Source: Gammaproteobacteria bacterium
GTDB taxonomy: Bacteria; Pseudomonadota; Gammaproteobacteria; Arenicellales; CAJQKF01
Direction of reading: 5' to 3'
DNA length: 52,639 bases
Assembly (NCBI GenBank): GCA_030429665.1
Contig: JAUIEZ010000019.1
Coordinates: forward strand, 1 to 52,639
The notes under the pieces are model-generated. The model was not told where the DNA came from, searched no databases, and worked only from the letters and a program-made list of their open reading frames with translations. The translations under genes were made by a program, and so were the position numbers. Positions 16,647-23,993 of this stretch are shown piece by piece (positions within the stretch are counted from its first letter, which is position 1; the number at the start of each line of letters is the position of its first letter).

Positions 16647-17651
16647 TCAAGCGAGCGACTCGCCGAAACGCGGTGCGTCCGCCGATCCGTTTCCGAGAGC
16701 GGTACGAATCGATGCCAGTGCGTCGTCCACCAGCGAGACCTTTTCGTTCTCGCCGTACTTCTCGAACAAGGTGCGTGCTTCTTCGAGCAATGCCTTGGAC
16801 TCGCGTAACCGGCCACGGTTTCCGGCCTCGGGATTCGCCGGATCGTCCGGCAGGTTGACCAGGCAGTTGGCCTTGTTGCTGATCGTATTGGCGTACGCCA
16901 GCGGCGTGTCGCGCGGGTTCCTTACCTTGAGAGCCTCGTCGTAAGCCTCGAGCGCGCGGAGATTGTTCTCTACCGGGTGCGCGGACGCAGCATACTGCAG
17001 GGCGTTGCCAAGATTGTTCTGCAGCATGGCGTACTCCCCGGGTTGGTCGGTCAGTGTGACTACCGACAGCGCTTCCTCGAACGATTGCACCGCCAGGGCC
17101 TCCCGCATTCGCGCCCGCTCGTCGTTCATTGGCATGGACAGGAACGCGGTAGCGAGGTTGTTGTGGATGATGGCGAACTCGGCGGGATAGCGTTCGCGCG
17201 TAAAGGTCTTGAGCGCGAGTTGGTACTCGGCGATAGCGTCGGTGATTCGCGCACGATTCATGCTCGCGAGCGACTGCAGTATCAAGCCCAGGTTCATGCG
17301 CGCTTCCGCGCGTTCCTCCTCGAGGCCGTCGCGATCGAGAACCGGCAGGGCCGCCTCGATCTCGGCGCGTGCACGCTCGATCGATTCCTCGCCCGGGCCC
17401 GGAATCGCCTGCAATGCGGTTGCCGCGCGTGCGCGGATTCGGGCTGCTTCGAGGGAATCCGTCTCGCACAGGCCGAGGGCACGCTCATACAGCGCGACCG
17501 CTTCTTGCAGTTGAACGGCGTGTTTCGGTCGCTGCTGCAGCATCATGGCGATTTCCACGAGCATCGAAATCTTGTCCTCGATGCTCGCTTCCGGATCGTC
17601 GGCAACGGCCATGGCCTGTTCGTATAGATGGTCGGGAAGTGCGTCTGGCAT
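16647..17651 (-). CDS. TPR-repeat protein, first gene of the hydrogenase accessory operon
   Basis: 334 residues, almost entirely helical, with tetratricopeptide-like repeats: units such as 'EYAMLQNNLGNALQYAA' and 'EFAIIHNNLATAFLSMP' repeat every 40-60 residues, and 'LRALEAYDEALKVRNPRDTPLAYANTISNKANCL' is a clear hairpin. No signal peptide. TPR proteins bind other proteins; TPR genes occur with group 2a hydrogenases, so a chaperone or scaffold role is likely. The start ATG 17651 has no strong ribosome site. It is the promoter-proximal gene of a 13-gene run to 6456. Confidence 0.82.
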   Translation of the reverse strand: MPDALPDHLYEQAMAVADDPEASIEDKISMLVEIAMMLQQRPKHAVQLQEAVALYERALGLCETDSLEAARIRARAATALQAIPGPGEESIERARAEIEAALPVLDRDGLEEERAEARMNLGLILQSLASMNRARITDAIAEYQLALKTFTRERYPAEFAIIHNNLATAFLSMPMNDERARMREALAVQSFEEALSVVTLTDQPGEYAMLQNNLGNALQYAASAHPVENNLRALEAYDEALKVRNPRDTPLAYANTISNKANCLVNLPDDPANPEAGNRGRLRESKALLEEARTLFEKYGENEKVSLVDDALASIRTALGNGSADAPRFGESLA

Positions 17652-17682
17652 GGCTGCTTGTCAGGGCATTGGGTCGGCTTAC

Positions 17683-17710
17683 GCTATCCCAGTCATAAAG
17701 TCGAAGTCAA
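17683..17710 (-). promoter_or_regulatory. Possible promoter of the hydrogenase accessory operon
   Basis: On the minus strand TTGACT (17710-17705) and GATAGC (17688-17683) are 16 bp apart, a fair sigma-70 pair. An overlapping weak GG-N10-GC match (17691-17677) could instead be a poor sigma-54 site. The choice cannot be made from sequence alone. Confidence 0.4.
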
Positions 17711-17724
17711 GGAAATATTCGTAA

Positions 17725-17741
17725 TGCAAATTAAGTTTGCA
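17725..17741. promoter_or_regulatory. GCAAA-N5-TTTGC palindrome (operator copy 1)
   Basis: TGCAAATTAAGTTTGCA is a perfect 6-5-6 inverted repeat. It lies between the divergent TPR operon and the activator gene and overlaps the activator's -35 box. The same core recurs at 19583-19601, so it is probably the binding site of the activator encoded between them, allowing autoregulation. Confidence 0.6.
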
Positions 17742-17765
17742 ACATTGGCCTTGTCAATGGATAAT
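17737..17765 (+). promoter_or_regulatory. Sigma-70 promoter of the activator gene
   Basis: TTGCAA (17737-17742), 17-bp spacer, GATAAT (17760-17765; five of six bases match). The transcript would begin near 17772, about 35 bp before the start codon. The -35 box is inside the palindrome at 17725-17741. Confidence 0.6.
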
Positions 17766-17806
17766 GATTCGCGACAAAGAAACCTTGGATCGTACAGGTT
17801 GGATCA

Positions 17807-19255
17807 ATGATCGACGGTGAGTCCTCCATCCTGCTCGTTGGTTTGGAAAACCCGGGCAAGCGCCGCTTGGTGCCTGTGCTGAGCAAACATTACGCGGTGG
17901 TCGAAGTCGACGATGCCGACGCCGCGCGCCGAAGCTTGAACGAAAATGCGATTGATCTCGTCCTGTGCCGGCATGATCCCCCGGCGCTGGATGCTATTTC
18001 GTTGCTCGTGCATGCGCGTACCGAGCATCCCGAGGCGATTCGCATCCTCGGTGGACGTCTGAGTCAGGCGGAAACCGGGGCCGCCATCAACGAGGCCGCC
18101 GTCTTTCAGTTTTTTTCCGATGACTGGGGTGTCGAACAGGTCGAGTTACTGGTGCGCCGCGCGCTGGAAAGCCGGGAGCTGGCTTACCGGCACCGGCACC
18201 TGAGCCGTGAGCTGAAATTCGCTGAGGATATCCTGCGTCGTCACCGCCTTCGCACCGGACTCGAAGACAGCACGTGTTTCAACCAGTTGATCTACGCGAG
18301 TCCCAAGATGGCGCGCGTATGCGCCCTGGCGCGCAAGGCGGCGGAAACCGAACTCCCGGTCCTGATTCAGGGTGAGACCGGCACTGGCAAGGAACTTATG
18401 GCGCGAGCCATCCACGAACACAGTCCGCGACGAGATCAGCCATTGCTGGTGCAGAATTGCGGCGGGATGAGCGACGAATTGTTGTTGTCCGAGTTGTTCG
18501 GTCACAAGCGCGGCGCTTTTACCGGCGCGGTCAGCGACCGGCTCGGGCTGTTTCCGGCCGCGGATGGCGGCACGGTGTTCCTGGACGAGATTTCCGAAGT
18601 GTCTCCCGCGTTTCAGGTCTCGCTCTTACGTTTCCTGCAGGAGGGCGAAGTCAAGCCGCTCGGATCCGATCGCGTGACGCGCTGCAACGTGCGTGTGATC
18701 GCGGCGTGCAATCGTACCCTTGTCGAACTGGTTCGAGAGGGACGATTTCGCGACGACCTGTATTTCCGGCTCAACGGGTTTCAAATCGACATGCCGCCGC
18801 TGCGCGAGCGTGCCGAGGACATCGCGCCGTTGGCCGAGCACTTCGCGCAACGATTCGGTGAACAGATCGGTAGGCGGGTACTCGGCCTCGAGCCCGAACT
18901 GGTGGAACGACTGACGTTGCACCATTGGCCAGGCAACATTCGCGAACTGGAAAACGAGATACATCGCCTGGTTGCTCTGACCGACAACGGTGAGTACCTG
19001 GTTGCAAGCAAGCTATCGCCAACACTCGCCCGGTTGACGCCACGCTCGGGCAGCGAGTCACGTTGGCAGAGCATCGAGGGTAAAACCCTCAAGGAAAAGG
19101 TCGAACACCTAGAAGCCGAACTGGTGCGGGAAGCATTGAACCGACATCGATGGAACCAAAGCCGGGCGGCGGCGGAACTGGGGTTGTCGCGAGTTGGACT
19201 TGCAAACAAGATCAAGCGCTACGGCGTTGGCGCCGGCATGGGCGAAGCGTCATGA
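17807..19255 (+). CDS. NtrC/HoxA/HupR-type sigma-54 activator with degenerate receiver
   Basis: 482 residues. Residues 1-130 have the response-regulator fold, but the usual acidic pair, phospho-acceptor Asp, Thr and Lys are replaced ('LVGLEN', 'LVLCRHDPP', 'LGGRL', 'FFSDDW'). The AAA+ domain (about 160-390) is intact: Walker A 'GETGTGKE', the sigma-54 contact loop 'GAFTGA', Walker B 'GTVFLDEI' and arginine finger region 'FRDDLYFRLNGF'. A Fis-type helix-turn-helix ends the protein ('NRHRWNQSRAAAELGLSRVGLANKIKRYG'). It should activate the sigma-54 promoter at 19685. No histidine kinase is adjacent, which fits loss of phosphorylation. HoxA/HupR relatives control hydrogenases in other proteobacteria. 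Confidence 0.9.
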   Translation: MIDGESSILLVGLENPGKRRLVPVLSKHYAVVEVDDADAARRSLNENAIDLVLCRHDPPALDAISLLVHARTEHPEAIRILGGRLSQAETGAAINEAAVFQFFSDDWGVEQVELLVRRALESRELAYRHRHLSRELKFAEDILRRHRLRTGLEDSTCFNQLIYASPKMARVCALARKAAETELPVLIQGETGTGKELMARAIHEHSPRRDQPLLVQNCGGMSDELLLSELFGHKRGAFTGAVSDRLGLFPAADGGTVFLDEISEVSPAFQVSLLRFLQEGEVKPLGSDRVTRCNVRVIAACNRTLVELVREGRFRDDLYFRLNGFQIDMPPLRERAEDIAPLAEHFAQRFGEQIGRRVLGLEPELVERLTLHHWPGNIRELENEIHRLVALTDNGEYLVASKLSPTLARLTPRSGSESRWQSIEGKTLKEKVEHLEAELVREALNRHRWNQSRAAAELGLSRVGLANKIKRYGVGAGMGEAS

Positions 19256-19288
19256 TGACGGGCCACAGCGGTGCGGACGGTGTCTTAC

Positions 19289-19534
19289 ATGAGTGACGAT
19301 AGCAACAACGACCGGCGAGCTGATTCATCGCGGATCGTAGGTTTTCCGCACTCGCGCAGTGACCCGCCGCGTTCGCGCGAGGGTGTGCGCACTTTGGGAT
19401 TGTCGCGCCTTGCGCGCGAGCTTGCCGGTATTCAGCCGGGCTTGAAGGGGCATTGGTGCAGCTGTTGCCGCGGAATCTGGTATGGCTATACCGGCGAGGT
19501 GGAGTGTCCGGTCTGCGCCAATCGCCGTGGCTGA
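19289..19534 (+). CDS. Small Cys-rich (zinc-ribbon-like) protein
   Basis: 81 residues from ATG 19289. The first half is polar and disordered-looking; the C-terminal 35 residues have 'GHWCSCCRG' and 'VECPVCANRRG', two Cys pairs about 17 residues apart, which suits a zinc ribbon or rubredoxin-like site. It follows the activator gene by 33 bp on the same strand. Unrecognised. Possible roles are a redox or metal cofactor to the regulator, or a maturation helper; neither can be shown. Confidence 0.65.
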   Translation: MSDDSNNDRRADSSRIVGFPHSRSDPPRSREGVRTLGLSRLARELAGIQPGLKGHWCSCCRGIWYGYTGEVECPVCANRRG

Positions 19535-19582
19535 GATGTCGCGTTTCTCGCAACCCTGGTGTTAACCGTCTTTGCATCATGT

Positions 19583-19601
19583 GAGCAAACTTTATTTGCT
19601 C
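19583..19601. promoter_or_regulatory. GCAAA-N5-TTTGC palindrome (operator copy 2, likely activator site)
   Basis: GAGCAAACTTTATTTGCTC is a perfect 7-5-7 inverted repeat centred about 95 bp upstream of the -24 box at 19687. That distance is typical of upstream activating sequences for sigma-54 activators. It shares its core with the palindrome at 17725-17741. Confidence 0.7.
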
Positions 19602-19643
19602 CCGCAACGTGATTGACCACATCCGCGTTCAACAGACGGTACG

Positions 19644-19656
19644 CAAATAATTGATA
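19644..19656 (-). promoter_or_regulatory. IHF-binding site match
   Basis: CAAATAATTGATA matches the complement of the IHF consensus WATCAANNNNTTR at every fixed position. It sits midway between the palindrome (19583-19601) and the sigma-54 promoter (19685-19701), where IHF would bend DNA to bring the activator to the polymerase. Confidence 0.6.
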
Positions 19657-19684
19657 TATCTCAACCAAAATCGAAAGCCAGCTC

Positions 19685-19701
19685 TTGGCACGCCGTTTGC
19701 T
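19685..19701 (+). promoter_or_regulatory. Sigma-54 promoter of the hydrogenase structural genes
   Basis: TTGGCAC-GCCGT-TTGCT is an exact -24/-12 element (TGGCAC-N5-TTGCW). Transcription would start about 12 bp further on, near 19712, giving a leader of about 90 nt before the small-subunit gene. Confidence 0.9.
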
Positions 19702-19802
19702 TAACATTCTCACCGACGAGCGGTGCGCAGTCGAGCGGCCGCTGGCTGAAACGAAATACAAGAGTAAACGAAGTACAACAATCACTAGTGAGGAGCGCGT
19801 AA

Positions 19803-20765
19803 ATGGCAAATCTTCTATGGCTTCAAGGCGGCGCCTGCTCGGGGAACACGATGTCGTTCCTCAACGCGGAGGAACCCAGCGCCTGTGACCTCGTCACGGA
19901 CTTTGGCATCAATGTCCTGTGGCACCCTTCGCTTGGCATGGAACTGGGCGACAACCTCCAGCAATTGCTGCGCAAATGTATCTCGGGCGAGATAAAGCTC
20001 GACATCTTCGTCTTCGAAGGTACCGTCGTGAACGCGCCGAACGGCACCGGCGAATGGAATCGCTTTGCTGGTCGGCCAATGCGCGATTGGGTGAGAGAGC
20101 TTTCCGATGCGGCGGATTTCGTGGTCGCAATCGGGGACTGTGCGACTTGGGGAGGAATACCGGCGACCGCGCCAAACCCGAGCGAGTCCCAGGGTCTGCA
20201 ATTCCTGAAGCGAGGTCACGGCGGCTATCTCGGCGCCGAATTCAAGAGCAAGGCTGGACTGCCGGTGATCAACATCCCCGGCTGCCCCGCGCACCCCGAC
20301 TGGGTGACCCAGATTCTCGTGGCCGTCGCTACCGGCCGCGCCGGCGACCTGGCCCTCGATGAGTTTCAGCGGCCTAAGACTTTCTTCCAGAGCTTCACCC
20401 AGACCGGCTGTACGCGGAATATGCATTTCGCCTACAAGGTCTCGGCAACGGAATTCGGTCAACGCAAGGGCTGCCTGTTCTACGATCTGGGCTGCCGCGG
20501 ACCGATGACGCACTCTCCCTGCAATCGAATCCTGTGGAACAGGGTTTCGTCGAAGACCCGCGCCGGCATGCCGTGCATGGGCTGCACCGAGCCGGAGTTT
20601 CCGTTCTTCGACCTCGCACCCGGAACCGTTTTCAAGACCCAGACCGTTATGGGCGTACCCAAGGAGTTGCCCGAGGGGGTCGACAAGACAGGATATATAA
20701 AGCTTACCGGTGCAGCCAAAGCCGCGGCGCCGGCATGGGCCGAACAGGACATCTTCGTGGTGTGA
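19803..20765 (+). CDS. hucS: Group 2a (Huc-like) NiFe hydrogenase small subunit
   Basis: 320 residues, starting directly with 'MANLLWLQGGACSGN' and so lacking a Tat signal: the enzyme is cytoplasmic. The small subunit holds three iron-sulfur clusters that carry electrons from the NiFe site. Other ligand regions are visible: 'AIGDCATWGG', 'NIPGCPAHPD', 'TGCTRN', 'QRKGCLFYDLGCRGP', 'HSPCNRILWN' and 'PCMGCTEPEFP'. At the first motif the usual C-x-x-C is C12-S-G-N15, so one proximal-cluster cysteine is missing. As I recall, that also holds for mycobacterial Huc, which uses [3Fe-4S] clusters throughout. Close overall similarity to Huc is my recognition, not a search. AGGAG precedes ATG 19803. Confidence 0.95.
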   Translation: MANLLWLQGGACSGNTMSFLNAEEPSACDLVTDFGINVLWHPSLGMELGDNLQQLLRKCISGEIKLDIFVFEGTVVNAPNGTGEWNRFAGRPMRDWVRELSDAADFVVAIGDCATWGGIPATAPNPSESQGLQFLKRGHGGYLGAEFKSKAGLPVINIPGCPAHPDWVTQILVAVATGRAGDLALDEFQRPKTFFQSFTQTGCTRNMHFAYKVSATEFGQRKGCLFYDLGCRGPMTHSPCNRILWNRVSSKTRAGMPCMGCTEPEFPFFDLAPGTVFKTQTVMGVPKELPEGVDKTGYIKLTGAAKAAAPAWAEQDIFVV

Positions 20766-20791
20766 CGAGCGCGTAATACAGGAGAACCATC

Positions 20792-22393
20792 ATGAGTACA
20801 CAAGTACAAACCCTGGACATTTCCCCGGTTGGTCGTGTCGAGGGTGATCTCGACGTGCGCGTCGACATTCAGGACGGTGTGGTGGTCGACGCCTGGACGT
20901 CGGCCGAACTGTTCCGAGGCTTCGAACTGATTCTTCGAGACAAGGATCCGCAAGCGGGACTCGTCGTCACACCGCGCGCGTGCGGCATATGCGGCGCGTC
21001 ACACCTGACCTGCGCCGCCTGGGCGCTCGACACGGCGTGGGGCGCCGAAGTGCCGCGCAATGCGATCCTGGCGCGCAATCTCGGACAACTCGCGGAAAGT
21101 CTGCAAAGCCTGCCGAGACATCACTACGGCCTGTTTCAGATCGACCTGACGAACAAGAACTACTCGCAAAGTCCATTCTACGAGGAAGCCGTCAAACGCT
21201 GGGCGCCGTTTACCGGTCGAAACTACGAGATCGGCGTCACCATATCAGGCAAGCCGGTGGAGATCTACGCCTTGCTCGGTGGGCAATGGCCGCATTCCAG
21301 TTACATGGTGCCCGGTGGCGTGATGTGCGCGCCGACATTGACCGACATTACGCGGGCGTGGTCCATTCTCGAGCACTTTCGTACCAACTGGCTCGAACCG
21401 ATCTGGCTTGGCTGCTCGCTCGAACGCTACGAGGAGATCCGCACGTACGAAGATTTCCTAGCATGGCTGGACGAGAGCCCCGACCATGCCAACTCGGACC
21501 TCGGCATGTATTGGCGCATGGGACTAGACGTGGGGCTGGACAAGTTCGGCCGGGGTCTTGGCAAGTACCTAAGCTGGGGATACCTGCCGCACGAAGATAA
21601 ATACAACAAGCCGACGATCGAAGGTCGTAACGGTGCGTTGCACATGCCGAGCGGCGTGTACGATGGTGCCGCCGACAGCCACCAGTTGATGGACCAGCAG
21701 TTCACCCGGGAAGATGTAACCCACGCCTGGTACGACGAGGACGGTGGGCCAACCCATCCCTGGGATCGCACCACGCGGCCGGTGGCGCAGAACAAGGGTG
21801 ATTTCGACGGCAAGTACTCCTGGGCTACTGCCGTACTGCACTCAGACTTCGGACACCTGGAGGCCGGCCCGCTGGCACGCGAGCTAATCTACGGTGGAGA
21901 CCACATGGAAAGCTGGCAGCACCGAGACGGACTCGTTCTGGACATGTATCGAAAGATGGGCGGCGCCAGCGTATTACTGCGTCACTTCGCGAGAATGCAC
22001 GAGGCTAAGGCGATCTACCGCAATATGGAACATTGCCTGCGTGAGCTGAAACTCGACGAGCCTTTCTACATTCGTCCGCGCGAGAAGGACGGACAGGGCT
22101 GGGGTGCCACCGAGGCAATCCGCGGCGCACTGTGTCACTGGATCGACGTGAAGGATGGCAAGATCAAGAACTACCAGATCATCGCGCCGACGACGTGGAA
22201 CGTGGGTCCGCGCAGCGGCGAGGGCCAACGAGGTCCGATCGAGGAATCGTTGGTGGGGACTCCTATCGCGGATCCTTCGGATCCCGTAGAAGTTGGACAC
22301 GTCGCGCGTTCGTACGATTCTTGTCTGGTGTGCACGGTGCACGCGCATGACGCGCGGACCGGCGCCGAGTTGGCACGATTCCGAACCGCCTGA
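20792..22393 (+). CDS. hucL: Group 2a (Huc-like) NiFe hydrogenase large subunit
   Basis: 533 residues. Carries the NiFe centre that splits H2. N-terminal ligand motif 'RACGICGASH' (Cys64, Cys67, His71) and C-terminal motif 'DSCLVCTVH' (Cys511, Cys514, His517) are complete. Sixteen residues follow His517 and should be removed by the maturation protease at 23202. 'GRVEGDLDVRV' near residue 15 is the usual N-terminal strand. The gene follows hucS by 26 bp, with AGGAGA before ATG 20792. By family, group 2a enzymes are uptake hydrogenases, several with high affinity for H2. Confidence 0.96.
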   Translation: MSTQVQTLDISPVGRVEGDLDVRVDIQDGVVVDAWTSAELFRGFELILRDKDPQAGLVVTPRACGICGASHLTCAAWALDTAWGAEVPRNAILARNLGQLAESLQSLPRHHYGLFQIDLTNKNYSQSPFYEEAVKRWAPFTGRNYEIGVTISGKPVEIYALLGGQWPHSSYMVPGGVMCAPTLTDITRAWSILEHFRTNWLEPIWLGCSLERYEEIRTYEDFLAWLDESPDHANSDLGMYWRMGLDVGLDKFGRGLGKYLSWGYLPHEDKYNKPTIEGRNGALHMPSGVYDGAADSHQLMDQQFTREDVTHAWYDEDGGPTHPWDRTTRPVAQNKGDFDGKYSWATAVLHSDFGHLEAGPLARELIYGGDHMESWQHRDGLVLDMYRKMGGASVLLRHFARMHEAKAIYRNMEHCLRELKLDEPFYIRPREKDGQGWGATEAIRGALCHWIDVKDGKIKNYQIIAPTTWNVGPRSGEGQRGPIEESLVGTPIADPSDPVEVGHVARSYDSCLVCTVHAHDARTGAELARFRTA

Positions 22394-22514
22394 TCCTTCG
22401 GCTCCTCAACTTTGCGCGGATACGATACACTCGTTCCAAGGGGTAGAGGATCCGCGCAGACTAATTAGAATTTGAAGATGAGCCGAGCGCAATCGCCCCA
22501 GAGGAGAATGTTCC

Positions 22515-22829
22515 GTGAGCAAGACGGATGACGACATGCTCAGGGAGAAAATCGCGAAGATACTGGGTAACGGACTCGAAACGCAAACAGAGCCGTTTCC
22601 GGAGGATCATAATCAGTTCGACGAAGTACTTCGCGAACTTCGACAACTGCCGAGCGACGATCTCGAGGGTAAATTGGTTGTCTCGGGATTCGTCGATCAC
22701 CCCTACGGCGACGAGCAGCAACGCTGTCTCGAGTGCATGTACTATCTCGTGCACCGTCGCTGGTGCGATCTTCCCGAACTCGCCGTGCCGGTTGAGCCCG
22801 AGTGGTGGTGCCGGTTGTGGAGAATCTGA
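22515..22829 (+). CDS. Small HiPIP-like Cys4 protein, copy 1
   Basis: 104 residues, acidic. N-terminal ~65 residues are helical; the C-terminal 36 hold four cysteines at 71, 74, 84 and 99 in 'RCLECMYY...WCDLPE...EWWCRLWRI'. The C-x2-C-x9-C-x14-C spacing with aromatic residues after the second and before the last Cys resembles the cluster-binding part of high-potential iron-sulfur proteins (C-x2-C-x~16-C-x13-C). No signal peptide, unlike classical periplasmic HiPIPs. Position right after hucL suggests an electron carrier for the hydrogenase; a zinc site is the alternative. Confidence 0.8.
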   Translation: MSKTDDDMLREKIAKILGNGLETQTEPFPEDHNQFDEVLRELRQLPSDDLEGKLVVSGFVDHPYGDEQQRCLECMYYLVHRRWCDLPELAVPVEPEWWCRLWRI

Positions 22830-22849
22830 CGCGTCGCGTCGGCCGATTC

Positions 22850-23161
22850 ATGCACGACGACGACCTCAGGGTGGAATTGCAGAGCCTTCTAAAGGGCGGA
22901 CTCGAAACCAAGATTGAGCCCCGCGCGTGGGATCAGGCGAAGGTGGATTTCATCCTCTCGCGCTTGAGGGAGATTGACGCGGGAGACTACGAGAATAAGC
23001 TGGTCGAGGCTGGCTTTACGCTGTATCCGTGGGGAGAGGGAGACGACGCACAGTCATGTGAGACCTGCATGTATTACGTCGTGCACCGACGCTTTTGCGA
23101 ACTGCCCGAATTGATGATGCCGGTAGAGGCGGACTGGTCGTGCACGCTGTGGCGTATCTGA
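22850..23161 (+). CDS. Small HiPIP-like Cys4 protein, copy 2
   Basis: 103 residues from ATG 22850. This start is chosen because it aligns with copy 1 ('DDDL' then 'GLETK.EP'); an upstream GTG at 22802 would overlap the previous gene. Cysteines 70, 73, 83 and 98 have the same spacing as in copy 1, and the two C-terminal 36-residue segments are nearly superimposable ('CMYYVVHRRFCELPEL', 'LWRI'). The pair arose by tandem duplication and both copies keep every cysteine, so both are probably in use. Confidence 0.78.
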   Translation: MHDDDLRVELQSLLKGGLETKIEPRAWDQAKVDFILSRLREIDAGDYENKLVEAGFTLYPWGEGDDAQSCETCMYYVVHRRFCELPELMMPVEADWSCTLWRI

Positions 23162-23201
23162 CGGTTGGCAGGTCGCCTCGCGAAGTTCGCATGGCGAATC
23201 A

Positions 23202-23993
23202 ATGATTACGATCGTTGGCTGCGGGAATACGAACCGGTCGGACGACGGCGTCGGCGTTGTGGTCGCGCAAAGGCTGCGGTCTTCGTTCGAGTCGCTCGGG
23301 GCTCGCGGTGTACAGGTTGTCGATGCCGGTACTGGCGGAATGGAGGTCATGTTCAAGGCGCGGGGAAGCGACCTGCTGATCGTTGTCGATGCGTCCAATT
23401 CCGGATCGCAGGCCGGGACAATTTTTCACGTGCCGGGTAGTGAACTCGAGGCGTCGCCCGAGGCAGCATTTAACCTGCATGATTTTCGCTGGCAACACGC
23501 GTTGTTCGTCGGGCGAAAGCTGTTCGGCGAAGCATTTCCGGATAGCGTCGAAGTCTTCCTGGTCGAAGCGAAAAGCCTGGATTTCGGTATCGAATTGACC
23601 CCGGAAGTCGAGGCCGCGGCGAATTCCGTTGTCAAGCGACTTCTCGAGCGGTTCGCTGCGGCGGCGCTGCCCGGCGACGAGAGTAAAGGTGTCGGCCGCA
23701 TTCGAGTCCACAGTGGGAATATATATCTTGATGCCGATCTGTGCGCTGGGTACCTGCCGGGCATTCAGTCGGTCGCAATCATCGAGGACGATTCGAAGAT
23801 CTACCTGGTGCCGCTGGCGTCGGGGGGATCCGGTGGATACTTGCTCAAGGTTTTGAATGCGCGTGGTGATCGCGTCGTTCACTGCGAGGAGTTCCTCGAA
23901 AGGTTTGGAATCGCCCGGGATGCGAAATCTTCTTGGACTGTTCATTGGGACGCCGGGCGCTACGCCCTGGTATTCGAACCGCAGGCGTATTGA
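23202..23993 (+). CDS. Hydrogenase maturation protease with extra C-terminal domain
   Basis: 263 residues. The first ~150 are a HupD/HycI-type endopeptidase: 'IVGCGNTNRSDDGVGV' contains the conserved GN..R.DDGVG with the nickel-sensing acidic residue, and 'QVVDAGTGGMEVMF' follows. It should cut the 16-residue tail from the large subunit after nickel insertion. Such proteases are usually 150-180 residues long. Here about 95 more residues form a second, beta-rich domain ('IRVHSGNIYLDADLCAGYLPG', 'IYLVPLASGGSGGYLLKV'), which I do not recognise. Start ATG 23202 lies 40 bp after the second HiPIP-like gene. Confidence 0.88.
   Translation: MITIVGCGNTNRSDDGVGVVVAQRLRSSFESLGARGVQVVDAGTGGMEVMFKARGSDLLIVVDASNSGSQAGTIFHVPGSELEASPEAAFNLHDFRWQHALFVGRKLFGEAFPDSVEVFLVEAKSLDFGIELTPEVEAAANSVVKRLLERFAAAALPGDESKGVGRIRVHSGNIYLDADLCAGYLPGIQSVAIIEDDSKIYLVPLASGGSGGYLLKVLNARGDRVVHCEEFLERFGIARDAKSSWTVHWDAGRYALVFEPQAY

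Noticed and set aside
17677..17691. Sigma-54 promoter for the minus-strand accessory operon
   Set aside because: Only GG-N10-GC is kept, the rest of the -24/-12 is poor, and the palindrome would be only about 45 bp away; recorded only as an alternative to the sigma-70 pair.
19651..19664. FNR/ANR-like box TTGAT-N4-CTCAA upstream of hucS
   Set aside because: One half-site deviates, and the same bases make an exact IHF site in the right place for a sigma-54 promoter, which explains them better.
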